Source: Agrobacterium vitis | Lineage (GTDB): Bacteria > Pseudomonadota > Alphaproteobacteria > Rhizobiales > Rhizobiaceae | Length of the DNA: 64,000 nucleotides | Direction: 5' to 3' | Assembly: GCF_013426735.1 (NCBI RefSeq) | Contig: NZ_AP023272.1 | Location: 451,501 to 515,500, forward strand | Part shown: piece by piece, positions 1-8,500 of the stretch | How positions within the stretch are numbered: position 1 is the first letter of the stretch | Layout: the number at the start of each line of letters is the position of its first letter | Program-made: the position numbers and the translations under genes | Notes under the pieces: model-generated | The model's database searches: none | What the model was told of the DNA's origin: nothing | Seen by the model: only the letters and a program-made list of their open reading frames with translations

Positions 1-482
1 GTGATCTTCTTTTCGCCGGCATAAAACAGCTGCGACAGGCGTGGACGCTCAACGACAGTAATACCCGGCAGCAGATGCTGAAGGATTGGCTTCATCGTCG
101 CCGAACCAAGCAGCAGGGTTTCCTCGCGTCCGCGCAGATGCAAGAGCCGATCGGTGAAAATATGGCCGCGCTCGAGATCGCCCGCCAACTGGATTTCATC
201 AATGGCCACGAACGCGACTTTGGTTTCGCGCGGCAGCGCTTCGACGGTGCAGACGGAAAACCTTGCATTGGGCGGGGTGATCTTTTCCTCGCCTGTGATA
301 AGGGCGACATGCGCTGCGCCGACCCGCTCGACCACCCGCGTATAAACTTCGCGCGCCAGCAACCGCAAAGGCAGGCCGATCATACCCGACCCATGGGCAA
401 CCATGCGCTCGATGGCATAATGGGTCTTGCCCGTATTGGTCGGCCCCAGCACAGCAATGACGCTGCGGCCGCTCAGGATCAT
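1..482 (-). CDS. Suv3-like ATP-dependent RNA helicase, N-terminal part (truncated by window edge)
   Basis: This gene reads leftward and runs off the window, so only about 160 N-terminal residues are seen. Reverse-strand translation gives a Walker A motif (GPTNTGKT) near residue 13, a DEIQ Walker B/motif II near residue 97, and a GSAT motif III. This order fits the superfamily 2 helicases related to mitochondrial Suv3 that are common in alphaproteobacteria and thought to act in RNA turnover. The ATG at 482 is preferred because the conserved region begins directly after it. The reading frame stays open upstream, and a TTG near 499 has a better purine-rich site, so the start is uncertain. The family call is confident; the RNA substrate is unknown. 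Confidence 0.85.
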   Translation of the reverse strand, partial: MILSGRSVIAVLGPTNTGKTHYAIERMVAHGSGMIGLPLRLLAREVYTRVVERVGAAHVALITGEEKITPPNARFSVCTVEALPRETKVAFVAIDEIQLAGDLERGHIFTDRLLHLRGREETLLLGSATMKPILQHLLPGITVVERPRLSQLFYAGEKKI

Positions 483-946
483 GGGTTGCGAAGTCAAATC
501 GTCGCTCCGGACTGCACTGTCAAAAGAAGATGGTAACAGTCTATCTTCCTTCGGGACCACACATGGCGATGCCTTGGAGCAAAGGCAAGAAAAGATTTGC
601 CCAGAAGGTGCTTTTCCGGCTCTGGAGGCGAATAGGAGGAAAATAACCTCAGGTTGTGACGCATTTCACTCATTTTCCGCAGCAGGCGTTGATTCGGAAC
701 AGCTAAAGAACGAATCGGCGACGAATCGCTGACTCCCGAATTTTCAGGTTTTGTTCCAATCTTCATCTTGTGGGTCATTGGCCTAAGGCGAGCAAGATGA
801 TGGAGGCCACTTACAACCGGAACCGTTGCCGGTTTCCAGAATGCAAAGCGATGAGATGAAAGGAGAGATCGGGCGGAACAATACAGTGTCTGGATCATTA
901 TAGGGACACATGAATTAAGACATGCTGAAAAGTAAAGGGAAACACC
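483..946. other. Intergenic region between helicase and DUF3309 gene
   Basis: No convincing gene is seen in these 464 bases. The region should hold the promoter of the leftward helicase and that of the rightward small genes. A GGAAC element lies at 875-879, but no matching downstream half for an ECF-type promoter is clear. A 27-codon basic open frame at 563-646 has no ribosome-binding site and is not called. Confidence 0.5.
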
Positions 947-1102
947 ATGCTAGGCACAATTCTCGTCATCATCCTCATATTGTTGCTGCTTGGGGCGCTT
1001 CCGACTTGGGGTCATAGCCGCAACTGGGGCTATGGTCCGTCCGGCGGCTTGGGTTTGGTTGTGGTCATCATCATTATTCTGCTGCTTATGGGCCGTATCT
1101 GA
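947..1102 (+). CDS. DUF3309 family small membrane protein
   Basis: A 51-residue protein with two hydrophobic stretches: an N-terminal one rich in Ile and Leu (residues 3-18) and a C-terminal one rich in Val and Ile (about 37-48). Between them is a Gly/Trp/Ser/Pro-rich link containing LPTWGHSRNWGYGPSGG. This is the layout of the DUF3309 family of very short proteins of unknown function, common in Proteobacteria. A ribosome-binding site (AAAGGGA) precedes the ATG. It lies 34 bases upstream of a small lipoprotein gene in the same direction, so the two may be co-transcribed up to the terminator near 1430. Function unknown; a stress-related envelope role would be a guess. Confidence 0.75.
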   Translation: MLGTILVIILILLLLGALPTWGHSRNWGYGPSGGLGLVVVIIIILLLMGRI

Positions 1103-1136
1103 CGGTTATCCAGGCCAGGAAGAAGAGGAAGTTTTT

Positions 1137-1394
1137 ATGAAAAAGACAGTGATTGCAGTCGCCATGCTCTTGCCGATGATTGCGTCTTGTACGCCGACGG
1201 AGCGCGGTGCCTCGATTGGTGCAGCATCCGGCGCGGTCATCGGTGGCGTTGCTACCAATTCGGTTGGTGGTGCTGCGGTGGGTGCGGTCGGCGGTGGTGT
1301 GATTGGCGCTTTGATTGGCCAGTCAACAGAGCGTCGTGGCTACTGCGTTTACCGTGACCGTTACGGTCGCCAATACGAGCGCCGCTGCCGTTAA
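1137..1394 (+). CDS. Small glycine-zipper lipoprotein
   Basis: An 85-residue protein. Residues 1-17 form a lipoprotein signal ending in a lipobox (IASC), so Cys17-18 is probably acylated. Residues 25-62 are repeated Gly/Ala/Val segments typical of a glycine-zipper domain, which packs or inserts into membranes. The tail is Arg/Tyr-rich with two cysteines. The ATG at 1137 is chosen because the signal peptide starts there; an upstream in-frame extension has no hydrophobic or conserved character. A strong terminator follows within 25 bases of the stop. Related glycine-zipper lipoproteins are often envelope-stress or lysozyme-inhibitor-like proteins; the exact role is unknown. Confidence 0.75.
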   Translation: MKKTVIAVAMLLPMIASCTPTERGASIGAASGAVIGGVATNSVGGAAVGAVGGGVIGALIGQSTERRGYCVYRDRYGRQYERRCR

Positions 1395-1414
1395 GCGGCA
1401 TAGATTTGAATGCG

Positions 1415-1448
1415 AAAAGCCGCCGGAGCGATCCGGCGGCTTTTGTTT
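1415..1448 (+). terminator. Rho-independent terminator
   Basis: An AAAAGCCGCCGGA arm pairs with TCCGGCGGCTTTT around a 4-base loop and is followed by T-rich sequence. It ends the DUF3309-lipoprotein unit and faces the end of phbB. Confidence 0.9.
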
Positions 1449-1489
1449 GTTGGGATAAGGCAATAGCGGGTGGAGCAAAGCCGATGCAG

Positions 1490-2215
1490 TCAGACGAAGA
1501 ATTGGCCACCATTGGCGGAAATCGTTGAGCCGGTGATGAAACCGGCGTCATCGGACGCGAGAAACACCACGATACGGGCAATTTCCTCCGGTTCGCCGAG
1601 GCGTCCGACTGGAATTTGCGGAATGATCCGCTCGTTCAAGACTTTTTCCGGGATCGCCCGGACCATTTCCGTGCCGATATAGCCCGGGCAAATGGCGTTA
1701 ACGGTAATATTCTTCGCCGCACCTTCCTGGGCAAGCGCCTTGGTAAAGCCGAGATCGCCAGCCTTGGCGGCAGAATAATTGGCTTGGCCCATCTGGCCCT
1801 TCTGGCCGTTGATGGAGGAAATGTTGATGACGCGGCCAAAGCTGCGGTCGCGCATGCCCGTCCAGACCGGGTGGGTGACATTGAACAGACCACTCAGATT
1901 GGTGCCGATCACATCGTTCCACTGTTCAGGCGTCATTTTATGGAACATGGCATCACGGGTAATGCCAGCGTTGTTGACAAGGATTTCAACCGGCCCGAGG
2001 GCCACCTCGACGGCGGAAATGCCCTGCTTGCAAGCCTCGTAGGAGGAGACGTCCCATTTAAAGACCGGAATGCCGGTTTCGGCTTCAAATGCCTTTGCGG
2101 CCTCGTCATTGCCAGCATAATTGGCGGCAACCGTATATCCAGCTGCCTTCAATGCCGTTGAAATTGCTGCGCCGATGCCACGTGTTCCGCCGGTTACCAA
2201 AGCTACCCTGCTCAT
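1490..2215 (-). CDS. phbB: Acetoacetyl-CoA reductase (PHB synthesis)
   Basis: A 241-residue short-chain dehydrogenase. It should reduce acetoacetyl-CoA to (R)-3-hydroxybutyryl-CoA with NADPH, the second step of polyhydroxybutyrate synthesis. The sequence shows the nucleotide-binding motif TGGTRGIG (8-15), NNAG (81-84), and the catalytic Ser134, Tyr147 and Lys151. The segment NISSINGQKGQMGQANYSAAK is characteristic of PhaB/PhbB enzymes rather than FabG. The thiolase gene phbA lies upstream on the same strand, but a 344-base gap containing a terminator separates them, so phbB probably has its own promoter. It is conventionally cytoplasmic, working on the granule precursor pathway. Confidence 0.93.
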   Translation of the reverse strand: MSRVALVTGGTRGIGAAISTALKAAGYTVAANYAGNDEAAKAFEAETGIPVFKWDVSSYEACKQGISAVEVALGPVEILVNNAGITRDAMFHKMTPEQWNDVIGTNLSGLFNVTHPVWTGMRDRSFGRVINISSINGQKGQMGQANYSAAKAGDLGFTKALAQEGAAKNITVNAICPGYIGTEMVRAIPEKVLNERIIPQIPVGRLGEPEEIARIVVFLASDDAGFITGSTISANGGQFFV

Positions 2216-2518
2216 TCCAGTCTCCTCTCAATAAGTGTTTTCTTGTGTTGCGTCTCTCCGTTACCCCAGGGGGCAAGGAGTGACATCCCCCAATTCAACG
2301 GGTGTTTCTGCGAAATACACAGAGAACGCCAGTCACTACGGTTTGACGCCGGAAACATTGAACTGGAATGATGCAGGTAAAATATGGCCGGATCGGTTCC
2401 CGGCTCGTTTATTGTCTTGGCGGTGCGCATGTGGTCCGCCGCTGAAACCAGTTCCGTTGATTCCATCCGGCAAAAGGAAGGGTGGCGATCAGGCGATACC
2501 CTCACCGTTTACGATATC
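2216..2518. promoter_or_regulatory. phbA-phbB intergenic region, probable phbB promoter
   Basis: About 300 bases without a credible gene separate the phbA terminator from the phbB start. A ribosome-binding site (GAGGAGAC) sits just upstream of phbB. No promoter boxes stand out clearly by eye. Confidence 0.45.
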
Positions 2519-2544
2519 AAAGCCCGATGGTTCCCCATCGGGCT
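2519..2544 (-). terminator. Terminator downstream of phbA
   Basis: A 10-base stem (AGCCCGATGG with CCATCGGGCT, loop of 4) lies 16 bases beyond the phbA stop and is followed on the minus strand by a short T run. It suggests phbA transcription ends before phbB. Confidence 0.7.
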
Positions 2545-2559
2545 TCTGGCTCGATAGGC

Positions 2560-3741
2560 TCAGAGACCTTCGATGCACATGGCAACGCCCATGCCACCAC
2601 CGATGCACAGGGTCGCCAGACCCTTCTTTGCGCCGCGCCGTTTCATTTCAAACAGCAGGGTGTTGAGAATACGGGCACCAGACGCCCCGACCGGGTGGCC
2701 GATGGCAATGGCGCCGCCATTGACATTGACGATTGACGTATCCCAGCCAAGATCCTTGTTGACGGCGCAGGCCTGGGCGGCAAAGGCTTCGTTGGCCTCG
2801 ACGAGATCGAGATCGTTCACGCTCCAGCCAGCCTTTTCAAGCGCCTTGCGGGATGCGGGGATCGGACCTGTACCCATGATCTTCGGATCGACGCCAGCTG
2901 TGGCCCAGGAGGCGATGCGCGCCAAAGGCTGGATGCCGCGACGGACGGCTTCAGCTTCGGTCATCAGCAGGGCGGCGGCGGCTCCGTCATTGATGCCAGA
3001 TGCATTCCCGGCGGTGACGGTGCCTTCCTTGTCGAAAGCGGGACGCAGCTTGGTCATGCTGTCCAGGGTCGCACCTGCGCGGATATATTCATCCGCATCG
3101 ACGATCACATCGCCCTTGCGGCCTGGCACAGTGACCGGGACGATTTCGTCCTTGAACCGGCCTGCGGCCTGGGCGGCTTCGGCCTTGTTTTGCGAGGCAA
3201 CCGCAAAGGCGTCCTGCTCGTCGCGGGTCAACTGCCACTGGCGGGCAACATTTTCGGCGGTGACACCCATGTGATAGCCGTAGAAGGCATCGGTCAGGCC
3301 GTCCTTGATCATGGTGTCGATCATTTTCATGTCGCCCATCTTGGTGCCGGCGCGCAAATGGGCGCAGTGGGGAGCAAGCGACATGGATTCCTGGCCGCCA
3401 GCAATGATGATGGAGGCGTCGCCGGTGGCGATCTGCTGCATGCCGAGTGCCACGGCGCGCAAGCCGGAGCCGCAGAGCTGGTTCAGGCCCCAGGCAGTTT
3501 TTTCCTGCGGAATGCCGGCCTTCATGGCGGCCTGGCGGGCCGGGTTCTGGCCCTGGCCGGCGGTCAGGATCTGGCCGAGGATCACTTCGTCGACTTCGGC
3601 TGCCTCGATGCCTGCGCGTTCCAGCACGGCCTTGATCGCGGTCGCACCCATATCATGCGCGGCAACGTTGGCAAATGCCCCGTTGAAAGAGCAAACTGCC
3701 GTTCGAGCCGCGCTGGCAATGACGATGGAAGGCGTAGACAT
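2560..3741 (-). CDS. phbA: Acetyl-CoA acetyltransferase (beta-ketothiolase)
   Basis: A 393-residue thiolase that condenses two acetyl-CoA to acetoacetyl-CoA, the first step of PHB synthesis, and can run in reverse. The acyl-accepting cysteine is Cys90 in QLCGSGLRA; His349 lies in GHPVGASG and Cys379 in CIGGGMG, the standard catalytic set. The start at 3741 is chosen because a strong GAGGAGA site lies just upstream and the conserved N-terminus begins there; an in-frame extension to 3786 is unlikely. It is divergent from phaR across a 239-base region, which places the pathway and its regulator side by side. Confidence 0.95.
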   Translation of the reverse strand: MSTPSIVIASAARTAVCSFNGAFANVAAHDMGATAIKAVLERAGIEAAEVDEVILGQILTAGQGQNPARQAAMKAGIPQEKTAWGLNQLCGSGLRAVALGMQQIATGDASIIIAGGQESMSLAPHCAHLRAGTKMGDMKMIDTMIKDGLTDAFYGYHMGVTAENVARQWQLTRDEQDAFAVASQNKAEAAQAAGRFKDEIVPVTVPGRKGDVIVDADEYIRAGATLDSMTKLRPAFDKEGTVTAGNASGINDGAAAALLMTEAEAVRRGIQPLARIASWATAGVDPKIMGTGPIPASRKALEKAGWSVNDLDLVEANEAFAAQACAVNKDLGWDTSIVNVNGGAIAIGHPVGASGARILNTLLFEMKRRGAKKGLATLCIGGGMGVAMCIEGL

Positions 3742-3980
3742 GGGTATCTCCTCGATAGTGTTCTTTGCTGCGGCTGAGACTGTCAAAGCTTCCCCGAGAA
3801 GTCAAACTCAAAGCATTGGGAAATTTCAGTCTTTGGTTGCATTTCAGCGGATGGCTATCGCTGCTTTCGATAGCGCAATCCCGCGACGCACAAAGAGATT
3901 GTCACGCCCGTCGATTTGCGATTACACTTCCCTCTCAGGGAAGAGCAATAATAACGACATAAGCCGGGTTAGGAGACACA
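3742..3980. promoter_or_regulatory. Divergent phbA / phaR promoter region
   Basis: A 239-base gene-free segment lies between the oppositely oriented phbA and phaR. It must carry both promoters. PhaR proteins of other bacteria bind near their own and phasin promoters, so autoregulation here is a reasonable inference, but no operator was identified by eye. Confidence 0.5.
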
Positions 3981-4556
3981 ATGGCCAAGACCGATGGCGA
4001 AATCATCATTAAGAAATATGCCAATCGCCGCCTCTACAACACGGGGACCAGTACCTATGTGACGCTGGAAGATCTGGCCAAGATGGTAAAAAAGGGCGAG
4101 GAGTTCACCGTGCAGGATGCAAAATCCGGCGAGGATATTACCCATTCTGTCCTGACCCAGATTATTTTCGAGCAGGAAGCCAAGACCACCAATACGTTGC
4201 TGCCGATTTCTTTCCTGCGCCAGTTGATCAGCTATTATGGCGATCAGATGCAGATGGTGGTGCCAAGCTTTCTCGAACATTCGATGAAAGCCTTTACCGA
4301 ACAGCAATCCCAGATGCGCGACCAGATGACCCGCGCTTTCGGTGAGACACCACTTGCCAAGAATTTACAGGCACCGATCCAGTTGATGGAGGAGCAGGTC
4401 AAGCGCAATACCGAGATGTTCCATCAGGCCATGCAGATGTTTTCGCCCTTCATGACGCCGACGCCAGCACGCGAGACGAAGCGACCGGAAACCAAGGATA
4501 TCGACGATCTGAAGGAGCAGTTGCGCAATCTGCAAACCAAGCTCGACAAGCTCTGA
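3981..4556 (+). CDS. phaR: Polyhydroxyalkanoate synthesis repressor PhaR
   Basis: A 191-residue protein with the PhaR/AniA N-terminal DNA-binding domain (IIIKKYANRRLYNT, residues 8-21) and the following PHB accumulation regulatory domain (about 30-110). The C-terminal third is Gln/Met-rich and ends in a predicted coiled coil (DDLKEQLRNLQTKLDKL). The family senses PHB granules and represses phasin and related genes, linking carbon storage to gene expression; in rhizobia it also affects exopolysaccharide output. It lies divergent from phbA. A ribosome-binding site (AGGAGA) precedes the ATG. Length matches the family. Confidence 0.93.
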   Translation: MAKTDGEIIIKKYANRRLYNTGTSTYVTLEDLAKMVKKGEEFTVQDAKSGEDITHSVLTQIIFEQEAKTTNTLLPISFLRQLISYYGDQMQMVVPSFLEHSMKAFTEQQSQMRDQMTRAFGETPLAKNLQAPIQLMEEQVKRNTEMFHQAMQMFSPFMTPTPARETKRPETKDIDDLKEQLRNLQTKLDKL

Positions 4557-4663
4557 CAACTGGTGCCGCAACGGCGTTGTGCAGGGGGTGTTTTCCTGCA
4601 CCGCGCGGTTTGTAATATCTGTAAAGGACGCTGCAAGCAGGCGGTTTAATCAAAAAATGACAA

Positions 4664-4694
4664 AGAAAAAGGCCGGAAAAACCGGCCTTTTTTA
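4664..4694. terminator. Bidirectional terminator between phaR and rpmF
   Basis: GGCCGG and CCGGCC arms around an A-rich loop are flanked by an A run on the left and a T run on the right, so the hairpin can terminate both convergent genes. Confidence 0.9.
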
Positions 4695-4714
4695 TATAGT
4701 CAGATAGAAAACGC

Positions 4715-4900
4715 TTATGCGCTTTCCTTCGGCGTCAGAACCTGACGGCCGCGATACATGCCGGTCTTCAGATCGATATGATGCGGACGGCGCAGTTCGC
4801 CGGAATTCTTGTCTTCGACATAGGTCGGAGCCTTCAGACCGTCGGCAGAACGGCGCATACCGCGCTTGGACGGGCTTGTTTTTCTTTTTGGTACAGCCAT
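4715..4900 (-). CDS. rpmF: 50S ribosomal protein L32
   Basis: A 61-residue basic protein starting [14 protein letters not shown], the L32 signature. It is a small component of the large ribosomal subunit. The start at 4900 has a GGAGT site 6 bases upstream; the longer in-frame extension is not conserved. This version has no zinc-binding cysteines, as is common in alphaproteobacterial L32. It is convergent with phaR across a shared terminator. Confidence 0.97.
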   Translation of the reverse strand: MAVPKRKTSPSKRGMRRSADGLKAPTYVEDKNSGELRRPHHIDLKTGMYRGRQVLTPKESA

Positions 4901-5098
4901 TTTAATTACTCCACGTGACGGTCGAAAACCGATGAACCGGCCCTTTTGGAGCCGCACAATCACTCATCCGATCTTCGAATTTGGCGGCCTTATACATGCC
5001 GCCCAGGGGTTTGACCAGTCCCCGGCGGGATTTTTTTGTCATCGTGCGGTCGCAAAACGACGCCTCTGCCCGGCCTTTGCAGGCATCGGGCAATCAGT

Positions 5099-5758
5099 TC
5101 AGGCCTCGTCCTCCGGCACGATCCAGGGTTCGGCCAGGGCAGCATCGCGCCACTTGATCCAGGCGGGATGGGCCTGCATGCGATCCATATAGGCAAGACT
5201 AACCGGATCGGCGGTCAGTTGATAGGCTGAAAAACGGTTGACCACAGGTGCATACATGGCATCCGCAGCGCTAAAGGCACCAAACAGGAAAGGACCGCCG
5301 GAACGGGCCAATTGCTGGTGCCAGATGGTTTCGATGCGGGAGACATCCGCCATCACCGCTGCCTTTGTCTCAGGGCTGAAGGCAAGCGCCTGTGGCGGGC
5401 GACGGAAATTCATCGGGCAGGCATTGCGCAAGGCCCGGAAGCCAGCCAGCATTTCGAGAGAAATTGCTCGAGCAACAGCCCGGTCCGACTGCGCCGATGG
5501 CCAAATGCCGGCATCTGGAAAAAGCTCCGCAGCATATTCGATAATGGCCAGCGATTCCCAGACCTTCACATCCCCATGCACGAGGACTGGCACCTGGCCG
5601 GTCGGCGATATGGCTTTGATGCCGGGATTGCCAGCTGGAAAGTCGAAGCGGATCAAAACCTCTTTGAAGTCGATCCCGGCTGCGGTCAGAGCAATCCAGG
5701 GTCGGAACGACCAGGAGGAATAATTCTTGTTGGCAATATAGAGTGTTAGGTCCGTCAT
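5099..5758 (-). CDS. Glutathione S-transferase family protein
   Basis: A 219-residue protein with an N-terminal thioredoxin-like domain: YIANKNYSSWSFRPW at residues 7-21, where the Ser/Trp-rich segment is the probable glutathione-activating site; the cis-proline region GQVPVL; and the glutathione-contact ES pair in WESLAI. An all-helical C-terminal domain follows (about 90-215). It probably conjugates or reduces small electrophiles with glutathione in the cytoplasm. The start at 5758 follows a CAGGAG site; an upstream extension looks non-coding. It is a single gene with about 200 gene-free bases on the rpmF side. The substrate cannot be predicted. Confidence 0.85.
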   Translation of the reverse strand: MTDLTLYIANKNYSSWSFRPWIALTAAGIDFKEVLIRFDFPAGNPGIKAISPTGQVPVLVHGDVKVWESLAIIEYAAELFPDAGIWPSAQSDRAVARAISLEMLAGFRALRNACPMNFRRPPQALAFSPETKAAVMADVSRIETIWHQQLARSGGPFLFGAFSAADAMYAPVVNRFSAYQLTADPVSLAYMDRMQAHPAWIKWRDAALAEPWIVPEDEA

Positions 5759-5830
5759 CGGTTTTGTCTCCTGAAATGTCCGCAATCCTAACCGGCGCAT
5801 ACGGCTCAAAGCCAATGCCAAGTTTTGACA

Positions 5831-6610
5831 TCATTTATCAATGCAGCTGATATATGGATCGGCGCCCCGGGCGCGACGCTCCACCATGGCGGCGAGCCGC
5901 CTTAGACCGGGGCCAGGCTTGCCAGCATTGCGGTCGATGGGATTGGGCAGGGAGACGGCGAGCAGGGCGGCCTGGCGGGCTGAAAGCCGGGCGGCCGGGA
6001 TTTTGAAATGGTGGAGTGCTGCGGCCTCTGCACCGTAAATGCCTGGTCCCCATTCAGCGATATTGAGGTAAATTTCCATCGTCCGACGTTTCGACCAGAC
6101 CTTGTCGGCGGTGAGAGCCAGGGGGATTTCCATACCCTTGCGGATGAAGGACCGGCTGTTCCACAAAAACAGGTTTTTCACTGTCTGCATGGTGATGGTG
6201 CTGGCGCCACGGGTTTCCTCTCCATCCAGCGCATCGTCGATCACCGAGCGCATCTGCACCCAGTCAACGCCGCTATGACTACAGAATTGCCCGTCCTCCG
6301 ACATCATCACGGCGCGGATCAAATTGGGCGATATGCGCTCCAGCGGCACCCATTGCCGGTCATAGCCACGAAACAGAACGAGATTGGCCAGCATCAAGGT
6401 GGACGGCGGGTGAATGAAGGGCAGCAGATAGAGCGCCATCAGCGCGAAAGGCAAAAGGGCAACAGCAAGCAGTGCCTTGGCTATTCGATGCAGCACCAGC
6501 CGCCGGTCTCCTTTTTCGCCCTCCTGGTCGAGGTGCTCGTCTTGTCCGGGCACAGTCGCGTCCAGAGGGTCGATAGCATCAGGTGCGTTGTCCGTCGTCA
6601 ATCCTGTCAC
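5831..6610 (-). CDS. mtgA: Monofunctional biosynthetic peptidoglycan transglycosylase
   Basis: A family 51 glycosyltransferase that polymerises lipid II into glycan strands at the periplasmic face of the inner membrane. A basic, acidic-rich N-terminal tail is followed by one membrane segment ([18 protein letters not shown]) and then the catalytic domain with MMSEDGQF (catalytic Glu), GASTITMQ, and [17 protein letters not shown]. No transpeptidase domain follows, which distinguishes it from class A PBPs. The start is uncertain: the frame is open to a TTG at 6718, but composition suggests coding begins near the GTG at 6610. It is divergent from ispA. Confidence 0.9.
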   Translation of the reverse strand: MTGLTTDNAPDAIDPLDATVPGQDEHLDQEGEKGDRRLVLHRIAKALLAVALLPFALMALYLLPFIHPPSTLMLANLVLFRGYDRQWVPLERISPNLIRAVMMSEDGQFCSHSGVDWVQMRSVIDDALDGEETRGASTITMQTVKNLFLWNSRSFIRKGMEIPLALTADKVWSKRRTMEIYLNIAEWGPGIYGAEAAALHHFKIPAARLSARQAALLAVSLPNPIDRNAGKPGPGLRRLAAMVERRARGADPYISCIDK

Positions 6611-6785
6611 CTGCCCCGACGCCTGCTTGATTTGCGCATTTGTTTTCTTAGCCGTGAATAAGGCTAAGCGCCAGACCAAGGCACTTTGGCGGGCCGATAC
6701 CCCACAGATAGTCCTCAATACTCATTGTATCTTGCACCTTCTGAGGGCGCATGGCAAAGAGCAGCCGGCAAACCTGAGGCATGCG

Positions 6786-7682
6786 ATGTTTGACGATCAT
6801 CTCCGCGATACAGCCACGCGCATCCAGGCGCTGCTGACCGAGCTTTTGCAGCCTGAGCCTCTATCGGATGAAATCGCCAGGCCGGGTCAATTGCTGGCGG
6901 CAATGCGCCATGCCGTGCTGAACGGCGGCAAGCGGCTACGCCCATTTCTGGTAATGGAAAGCGCCCGGCTGTTTCATGGCCAGGACGATGCTGCCCTGCG
7001 GGTCGGGGCCGCGCTGGAATGCCTGCATTGCTACTCTCTCGTGCATGACGACTTGCCCGCCATGGATGACGACGATCTGCGTCGTGGCCAGCCAACTGTG
7101 CATATCGCCTTTGACGAGGCGACGGCCATTCTGGCCGGTGACAGCCTGCTGACTTTTGCCTTTGAAATCATTGCTGCGCCACAAACCACGCTTCCCGACG
7201 CAGCCAAGACCGCGCTGGTTCTGGCGCTGGCGCGGGCTGCCGGGCTTGGCGGCATGGCAGGTGGTCAGGCGCTGGATCTGGCTGCCGAGAAACACGCTCC
7301 AGATGAGACCGGCATCGTCACATTGCAGGCGATGAAAACCGGTGCACTGTTGCGCTTTGCCTGCGAGGCTGGACCAGTGATTGCCGGAGCGTCGGACGAG
7401 GACCGGCAGCGGTTGCGCCAGTTCGGCGAGTTGATCGGCCGGGCCTTCCAGCTTGCTGACGATCTCCTCGATTTGACGGCTGATGCTGCGACCATGGGCA
7501 AGGCGACGGGCAAGGATGCCGGGCGCGGTAAGGGGACTCTCGTCGCCCTCAAGGGCCAGACCTGGGCGGAAGCCGAGCTGGATCGGCTGGTCGATCAGGC
7601 GGTCGCATTGCTGTCTCACTATGGCGAACGCGCCGCAGTGTTGATGGCTGCCGCCCGTTTTGTCGCCAATCGCAAGAATTGA
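6786..7682 (+). CDS. ispA: Polyprenyl (farnesyl) diphosphate synthase
   Basis: A 298-residue trans-prenyltransferase that adds isopentenyl units to allylic diphosphates to give geranyl/farnesyl diphosphate for undecaprenol, quinone and hopanoid pathways. The first aspartate motif is DDLPAMDDDDLRRG and the second is ADDLLD, both binding diphosphate through Mg2+. KRLRPFL near residue 53 is the IPP-binding region. The ATG at 6786 follows a GAGG site by 6 bases and gives the usual family length; the longer open frame overlaps mtgA and is rejected. Another isoprenoid gene, ispG, lies 1.6 kb away but is separately transcribed. Confidence 0.92.
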   Translation: MFDDHLRDTATRIQALLTELLQPEPLSDEIARPGQLLAAMRHAVLNGGKRLRPFLVMESARLFHGQDDAALRVGAALECLHCYSLVHDDLPAMDDDDLRRGQPTVHIAFDEATAILAGDSLLTFAFEIIAAPQTTLPDAAKTALVLALARAAGLGGMAGGQALDLAAEKHAPDETGIVTLQAMKTGALLRFACEAGPVIAGASDEDRQRLRQFGELIGRAFQLADDLLDLTADAATMGKATGKDAGRGKGTLVALKGQTWAEAELDRLVDQAVALLSHYGERAAVLMAAARFVANRKN

Positions 7683-7770
7683 ATTGCCACTGTGACAGGT
7701 TTTCAGGTGCGGACTCTGGTTTGATGTTTTAGGGCTCAGGGACTGTAATTCTCTCCTGAAAGCGCCTGAC

Positions 7771-8409
7771 ATGATTGCCGATCATTTTGCGCAGTTTTTC
7801 TCCGCCTATCTCGTCTATCTGGTCGCGGTGATCAGCCCCGGCCCGGCCAATATGGCGATTATCTCGACGGCCATATCGCAAGGGCGCAAGGCTGGTCTGG
7901 TGATTGCGCTTGGGATATTTGCAGGTTCGTTTACCTGGGCCATGGCTGCGTCCTTTGGCCTTGCCGCCTTGCTGCATCATTACGGCCAGGCCCTCATCCT
8001 GCTGAAAATCGCAGGCGGGCTTTATCTTTTCTATCTCGCCATCAAGGCCGGACTGTCTGCCTTGCGAAAACAACAGCCTGCCGGGGAGCAGGTCGAGGCG
8101 GTCAAGCGGGACCGTTATGGGTCAATCTTTCTGCGCGGCTATCTCATCCACTTGACCAATCCGAAAGCGATTTTCGGCTGGCTGGCGATTATTTCGCTGG
8201 GCGTGCCCGTGGATGCCTCACTAGGGTCCGTGGTGCTCGTGGTCGGTGGATGTCTGGTGACCGGGTTTTCAATCTTCTGCGGCTATGCTCTGGTGTTTTC
8301 GACCGCCCGGGCCGTGCATGTTTATCGGGCCAGCAGGTGCTATGTGGATGGCGTTCTGGCGCTTCTATTCGGCGCGGCGGGCGTGAAAATGCTGACAACC
8401 AGCTTGTGA
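7771..8409 (+). CDS. LysE family amino-acid/metabolite exporter
   Basis: A 212-residue integral membrane protein with about six hydrophobic segments and the LysE/RhtB N-terminal signature SPGPAN (residues 23-28). The family exports amino acids or related small molecules by proton antiport. Conserved TNPKA in the loop before the fourth segment supports the call. A strong terminator follows. The substrate cannot be assigned: LysE paralogues in rhizobia cover many compounds. No adjacent LysR-type regulator is present to suggest an inducer. Confidence 0.88.
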   Translation: MIADHFAQFFSAYLVYLVAVISPGPANMAIISTAISQGRKAGLVIALGIFAGSFTWAMAASFGLAALLHHYGQALILLKIAGGLYLFYLAIKAGLSALRKQQPAGEQVEAVKRDRYGSIFLRGYLIHLTNPKAIFGWLAIISLGVPVDASLGSVVLVVGGCLVTGFSIFCGYALVFSTARAVHVYRASRCYVDGVLALLFGAAGVKMLTTSL

Positions 8410-8444
8410 TAGGGCAGCTTGTGACAGGCCAGCTTATAACAAGA
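8400..8444 (+). repeat. Three tandem 15-base units at the end of the LysE-family gene
   Basis: Copies of CAGCTTGTGAYAGG begin at 8400, 8415 and 8430 (period 15); the third is degenerate. The first copy contains the stop codon. It looks like a local slippage duplication just ahead of the terminator. Confidence 0.6.
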
Positions 8445-8470
8445 AAGCCGCCTTTCGGCGGCTTTCTTTG
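8441..8470 (+). terminator. Rho-independent terminator
   Basis: AAGAAAGCCGCC pairs with GGCGGCTTTCTT around a TTTC loop. It sits between the LysE-family gene and the convergent OmpA-type gene and could serve both. Confidence 0.88.
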
Positions 8471-8500
8471 TTTTTGACTGGGCAGTGGCCTTGGCCGTAA

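Noticed and set aside
563..646. 27-codon basic peptide frame (starts MAMPWSKGKK)
   Set aside because: There is no ribosome-binding site and no supporting context; it could be chance.
875..900. ECF/RpoE-type promoter ahead of the DUF3309 gene
   Set aside because: A GGAAC element is present but no proper second half at the expected spacing.
6648..6725. 25-codon frame (starts MSIEDYLWG) upstream of mtgA on the minus strand
   Set aside because: Possible upstream peptide, but no ribosome-binding site; it overlaps the doubtful mtgA extension.
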